Part shown: piece after piece, positions 61,807 to 64,000 of the stretch
How positions within the stretch are numbered: the first letter of the stretch is position 1
How the letters are laid out: each line of letters opens with the position of its first letter
Assembly: GCA_944391115.1 (NCBI GenBank)
Contig: CALXSJ010000005.1
Location: 124,001-188,000 of the forward strand
DNA from: an uncultured Victivallales bacterium
GTDB lineage: Bacteria; Verrucomicrobiota; Lentisphaeria; Victivallales; UBA1829
Direction: 5' to 3'
DNA length: 64,000 bases
Translations under genes and position numbers: made by a program
The notes under the pieces: model-generated
What the model was told of the DNA's origin: nothing
What the model saw: the letters and a program-made list of their open reading frames with translations, nothing else
The model's database searches: none

Positions 61807-62693
61807 TTCTTCCTCCCATTCTCCTGATGCAGCGATGCCGCAAGCAGTTTTCTCCCTCCGGCAAGTTTCCGCATGGCTTCAGCTTCAAAACAGTTTGCGA
61901 CAAAACAATCTTCGATCATCCGCACCGCCGCGGGCGCCGGATGCACCAGATCTTCTTTGTAAAAACGATAATCGCGCAGTTCGTCCATGACGATTTCATA
62001 CGCGGGAAAATACGCGCATCCCCGTTCGGATTCGCATGTTTCGTGAATCGCGGTCAGCAGCAGCGCCTTGCTCCGGGCGTTCAGAACCGGATCCCCCGGA
62101 TAGTGGCGGACGGGCGAAAGCGTGAAGAGAACCGGAGCCGTCTCATTGCGGCGGCGGAATGCGCATACGCTCCGCTTCAGACTTTCGCGGCACTCTGCGG
62201 AGCTCAGAAGACGCCGGGAAAATTCCGTCCCCGGCACTTTGTGGCAGTTCGCGACAATGCGTCCCGAAGATTTTTCTTCATAGACAACTGCGGATGACAC
62301 GGTTACGAGCAGGATTCCCGCCATGTCCAGCACATCGCGGAACCGCCGTGCGGCGCAATTGCAGCGGGATACCGCCTCCGCGAGGTTCTCCGACGAGAAA
62401 CTGCCGTGATGCAGATATGAGTGCCAGAGTCCGTTCCAGTGGAAAAACTCCTTCTCCTCATAAGGAGGTCCGTCAACCGTCCGTTCCAAAGCTTCGGCAA
62501 TCGAAACCGGATTGTAGAGAATGCCGTTGGGATTCTGCGCGCCATGAAATCCGCATGCAAAAAGTTCGGAGGCGAGCTCGGCGGAAAAACAGGAGCCGAT
62601 GGAGGCGATCCAGGCGTCCGCGGGGAGTTTCGGGCAGTCCCGGCGGAACCTGACGCGCAAGGTCGGCGGACGCGTATAATCCGGCATATTCAC
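61782..62693 (-). CDS. GSCFA-domain protein (GTG start)
   Basis: 303-aa member of the GSCFA family. The name-giving motif appears as ASIGSCFSAELASEL, followed by NPNGILYNPVSIAEAL and later FTLSPVRHYPGDPVLNARSKALL and a C-terminal EDLVHPAPAAV. The fold is SGNH-like, with Ser in GSCFS and Asp-x-x-His in EDLVHP. The start is GTG at 62693: its TGA-sharing 4-bp overlap with recD2 and the GGAGG upstream favour it over an ATG two codons later. GSCFA proteins are often near polysaccharide genes; substrate unknown. Confidence 0.85.
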   Translation of the reverse strand: MNMPDYTRPPTLRVRFRRDCPKLPADAWIASIGSCFSAELASELFACGFHGAQNPNGILYNPVSIAEALERTVDGPPYEEKEFFHWNGLWHSYLHHGSFSSENLAEAVSRCNCAARRFRDVLDMAGILLVTVSSAVVYEEKSSGRIVANCHKVPGTEFSRRLLSSAECRESLKRSVCAFRRRNETAPVLFTLSPVRHYPGDPVLNARSKALLLTAIHETCESERGCAYFPAYEIVMDELRDYRFYKEDLVHPAPAAVRMIEDCFVANCFEAEAMRKLAGGRKLLAASLHQENGRKKCAELPDM

Positions 62694-64000
62694 AGTATGG
62701 CTCTCCTCCCGCGGAACGCGTCCGCAAGTCTCTCGCGCAGGAGCGAGTGTCTCGGTTCGCGCACGGCGTTGCGCACCGCCATCGAAACGGCTTTCCGGGA
62801 ACCGACAAGCACCATCAGCTTTTTCGCCCGTGTCATGCCGGTATAAAGGAGATTGCGCTGGAGCATCATATAGTGCTGCGGTAGAATCGGCATGACGACA
62901 ACGGGGAATTCACTGCCCTGCGACTTGTGGATCGTGACGGCGTAAGCGAGCGAGAGCTGCTCGGCGTCGTCGAAGGCATAGGTGACATCGCCCGTGTCGT
63001 AGCGGACGATGAACTCGGAATCCGAATGGCGGATTGCAAGAATGCGCCCCATGTCGCCGTTGAACACGCCTTTGTCGTAATTGTTGGTGATCTGCATGAC
63101 GCGGTCGCCGACGCGGAAGGTCCGGTTCGAAACGGAAAAGGCAAGGCGGCTCTCTCCGTTCAGCAGGGTCTGCAGGCGCCCGTTCATGGCGATCGTTCCG
63201 CAGGCGCCGCGGTTCATCGGAGTGATAAGCTGAATGTCGGTTTTCGGATCGAAACCGAAGCGCGCGGGAATGCGGTCAAGCATCATGCGTTCGATCACAT
63301 CCTCGGCCTCGGCGGGATCCTCCTTTTCAATCCAGTAGAAATCGGCGAGCGCGTTTTTCGGACTGGCAAGCCCGTCGTCGGGCATTTTCCCCGCGTTGAC
63401 ATTATGGGCGGCGCGGATGATACCGCTTCCCGCTCCCTGACGGAAAATCCCCGTGAGACGCGAGACGGGAATCAGCCCCGATGAGATCAGATCGTTCAGC
63501 ACATTTCCGGGCCCGACGGAAGGCAGCTGGTCGGCGTCCCCGACCAGAATGACGCAGGCGCCGGGACGCACCGCGCGGAAAAACGCCACGGAAAGCGGAA
63601 GATCCAGCATCGAAACTTCGTCGAGCACATAAAGTTCATACGGCAGAGGATTGGCGCGCCCGTGCACGAAACGGCGCTCGGACGGCTCCCATTTGAGCAG
63701 ACGGTGGATCGTGCTTGCGGAAATTCCGGTCGTCTCGGAAAGACGTTTGGCGGCGCGGCCGGTCGGCGCGGCAAGAACGATGCGCAGCTTTGCCGCCTTC
63801 GCGCGCCGGACGATCTCCGAAACAACGGTCGTCTTGCCGACGCCGGGACCGCCGGTGATGATGGAAAACGCGGACGATCCGGCGGTTTCGACGGCGCAGA
63901 GCTGTTCCCCGCTGAACATCGAATCCGGCGGAGTGCGGAAACTGAGAATGACATTGCCGAAATGCCGTTCACGCGCCGCCAGATTCGCAATCAGGTTCGG
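62690..64000 (-). CDS. recD2: RecD2-type helicase, C-terminal part (5' end outside the window)
   Basis: The frame stays open to the window edge, so the N-terminal helical part is missing; 436 codons are visible. Motifs: Walker A ITGGPGVGKTTVV, motif Ia LAAPTGRAAKRLSE, the Walker B DEVSMLDLPL region, LVGDADQLPSVGPG, RLTGIFRQGAGSGII, then the C-terminal UvrD-like AVTIHKSQGSEFPVVV and LLYTGMTRAKKLMVLVG. This is a 5'-3' DNA helicase of the RecD/TraA family, acting alone in repair where RecBC is absent. First gene of the minus-strand run with the GSCFA and asnB genes. Confidence 0.93.
   Translation of the reverse strand, partial: PNLIANLAARERHFGNVILSFRTPPDSMFSGEQLCAVETAGSSAFSIITGGPGVGKTTVVSEIVRRAKAAKLRIVLAAPTGRAAKRLSETTGISASTIHRLLKWEPSERRFVHGRANPLPYELYVLDEVSMLDLPLSVAFFRAVRPGACVILVGDADQLPSVGPGNVLNDLISSGLIPVSRLTGIFRQGAGSGIIRAAHNVNAGKMPDDGLASPKNALADFYWIEKEDPAEAEDVIERMMLDRIPARFGFDPKTDIQLITPMNRGACGTIAMNGRLQTLLNGESRLAFSVSNRTFRVGDRVMQITNNYDKGVFNGDMGRILAIRHSDSEFIVRYDTGDVTYAFDDAEQLSLAYAVTIHKSQGSEFPVVVMPILPQHYMMLQRNLLYTGMTRAKKLMVLVGSRKAVSMAVRNAVREPRHSLLRERLADAFRGRRAIL

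Overview
The window looks like chromosomal DNA of a PVC-superphylum bacterium, most probably a Lentisphaeria (Victivallales-type) organism. The clues are a secreted protein with the prepilin-like [17 protein letters not shown] leader, several secreted glycan-active proteins, a Gram-negative envelope set (Mla system, many lipoproteins, Prc protease), a very divergent FtsZ next to FtsA, and AraC, LacI-sensor and LysR regulators. The DNA is GC-rich by eye. I see no rRNA, tRNA, insertion-sequence transposase or CRISPR array. The taxonomic call is inference from gene content.

Region 1 (1-13,692, nearly all minus strand). A catabolic cluster reads ilvD/edd-type dehydratase, DHDPS/NAL-type aldolase, clan GH-A glycosidase and SDR dehydrogenase, followed by a Sel1-repeat exported protein. 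A GntR-LacI hybrid regulator lies upstream. Between regulator and dehydratase sits the oddest stretch of the window, 7861-8724: a tandem duplication of a 412-bp unit that is almost entirely a string of short perfect hairpins. Degenerate relatives occur at 10082-10190 and 34772-34896. Next come a glycerophosphodiester phosphodiesterase and a xylose-isomerase-like protein, a lipoprotein and an AraC regulator.

Region 2 (13,693-26,573). Prc/Tsp protease, a LysR regulator, a polytopic membrane protein, a Mug-type DNA glycosylase, a run of SGNH hydrolase, DUF3089 hydrolase, sugar-binding lipoprotein and RsmB-type methyltransferase, then two convergent, 3'-overlapping GT-C-like membrane proteins.

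Region 3 (26,948-34,769). A complete tryptophan operon trpEGDCFBA ending with a DAHP synthase. It is preceded by a promoter, a 17-residue leader peptide ending W-Q-W-R-W and a terminator, which is a classical attenuator layout.

Region 4 (34,980-46,803). RicT/YaaT, then ftsA, ftsZ and a glutaminyl-cyclase-like M28 lipoprotein with stop/start overlaps, a two-TM protein, clpC, a Nudix hydrolase, an orphan OppC-type permease, an EFR1-type flavodoxin/ferredoxin and an AraC regulator.

Region 5 (46,965-64,000). A pseudopilin-like protein and two secreted proteins sharing an N-terminal module (204 and 1236 aa), a GH20-like glycosidase, a protein built of aromatic FPL/WPL repeats, the mlaE-mlaF-mlaD operon with a lipoprotein, and on the minus strand recD2, a GSCFA-domain protein and asnB.

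Several predicted promoters share a 16-bp spacer, and three have TTGCAA as the -35 box. Several enzymes carry substitutions at residues normally needed for catalysis or cofactor binding (FtsZ T7 loop, IlvD cluster cysteine, aldolase tyrosine, GDPD glutamate). These are listed as findings.
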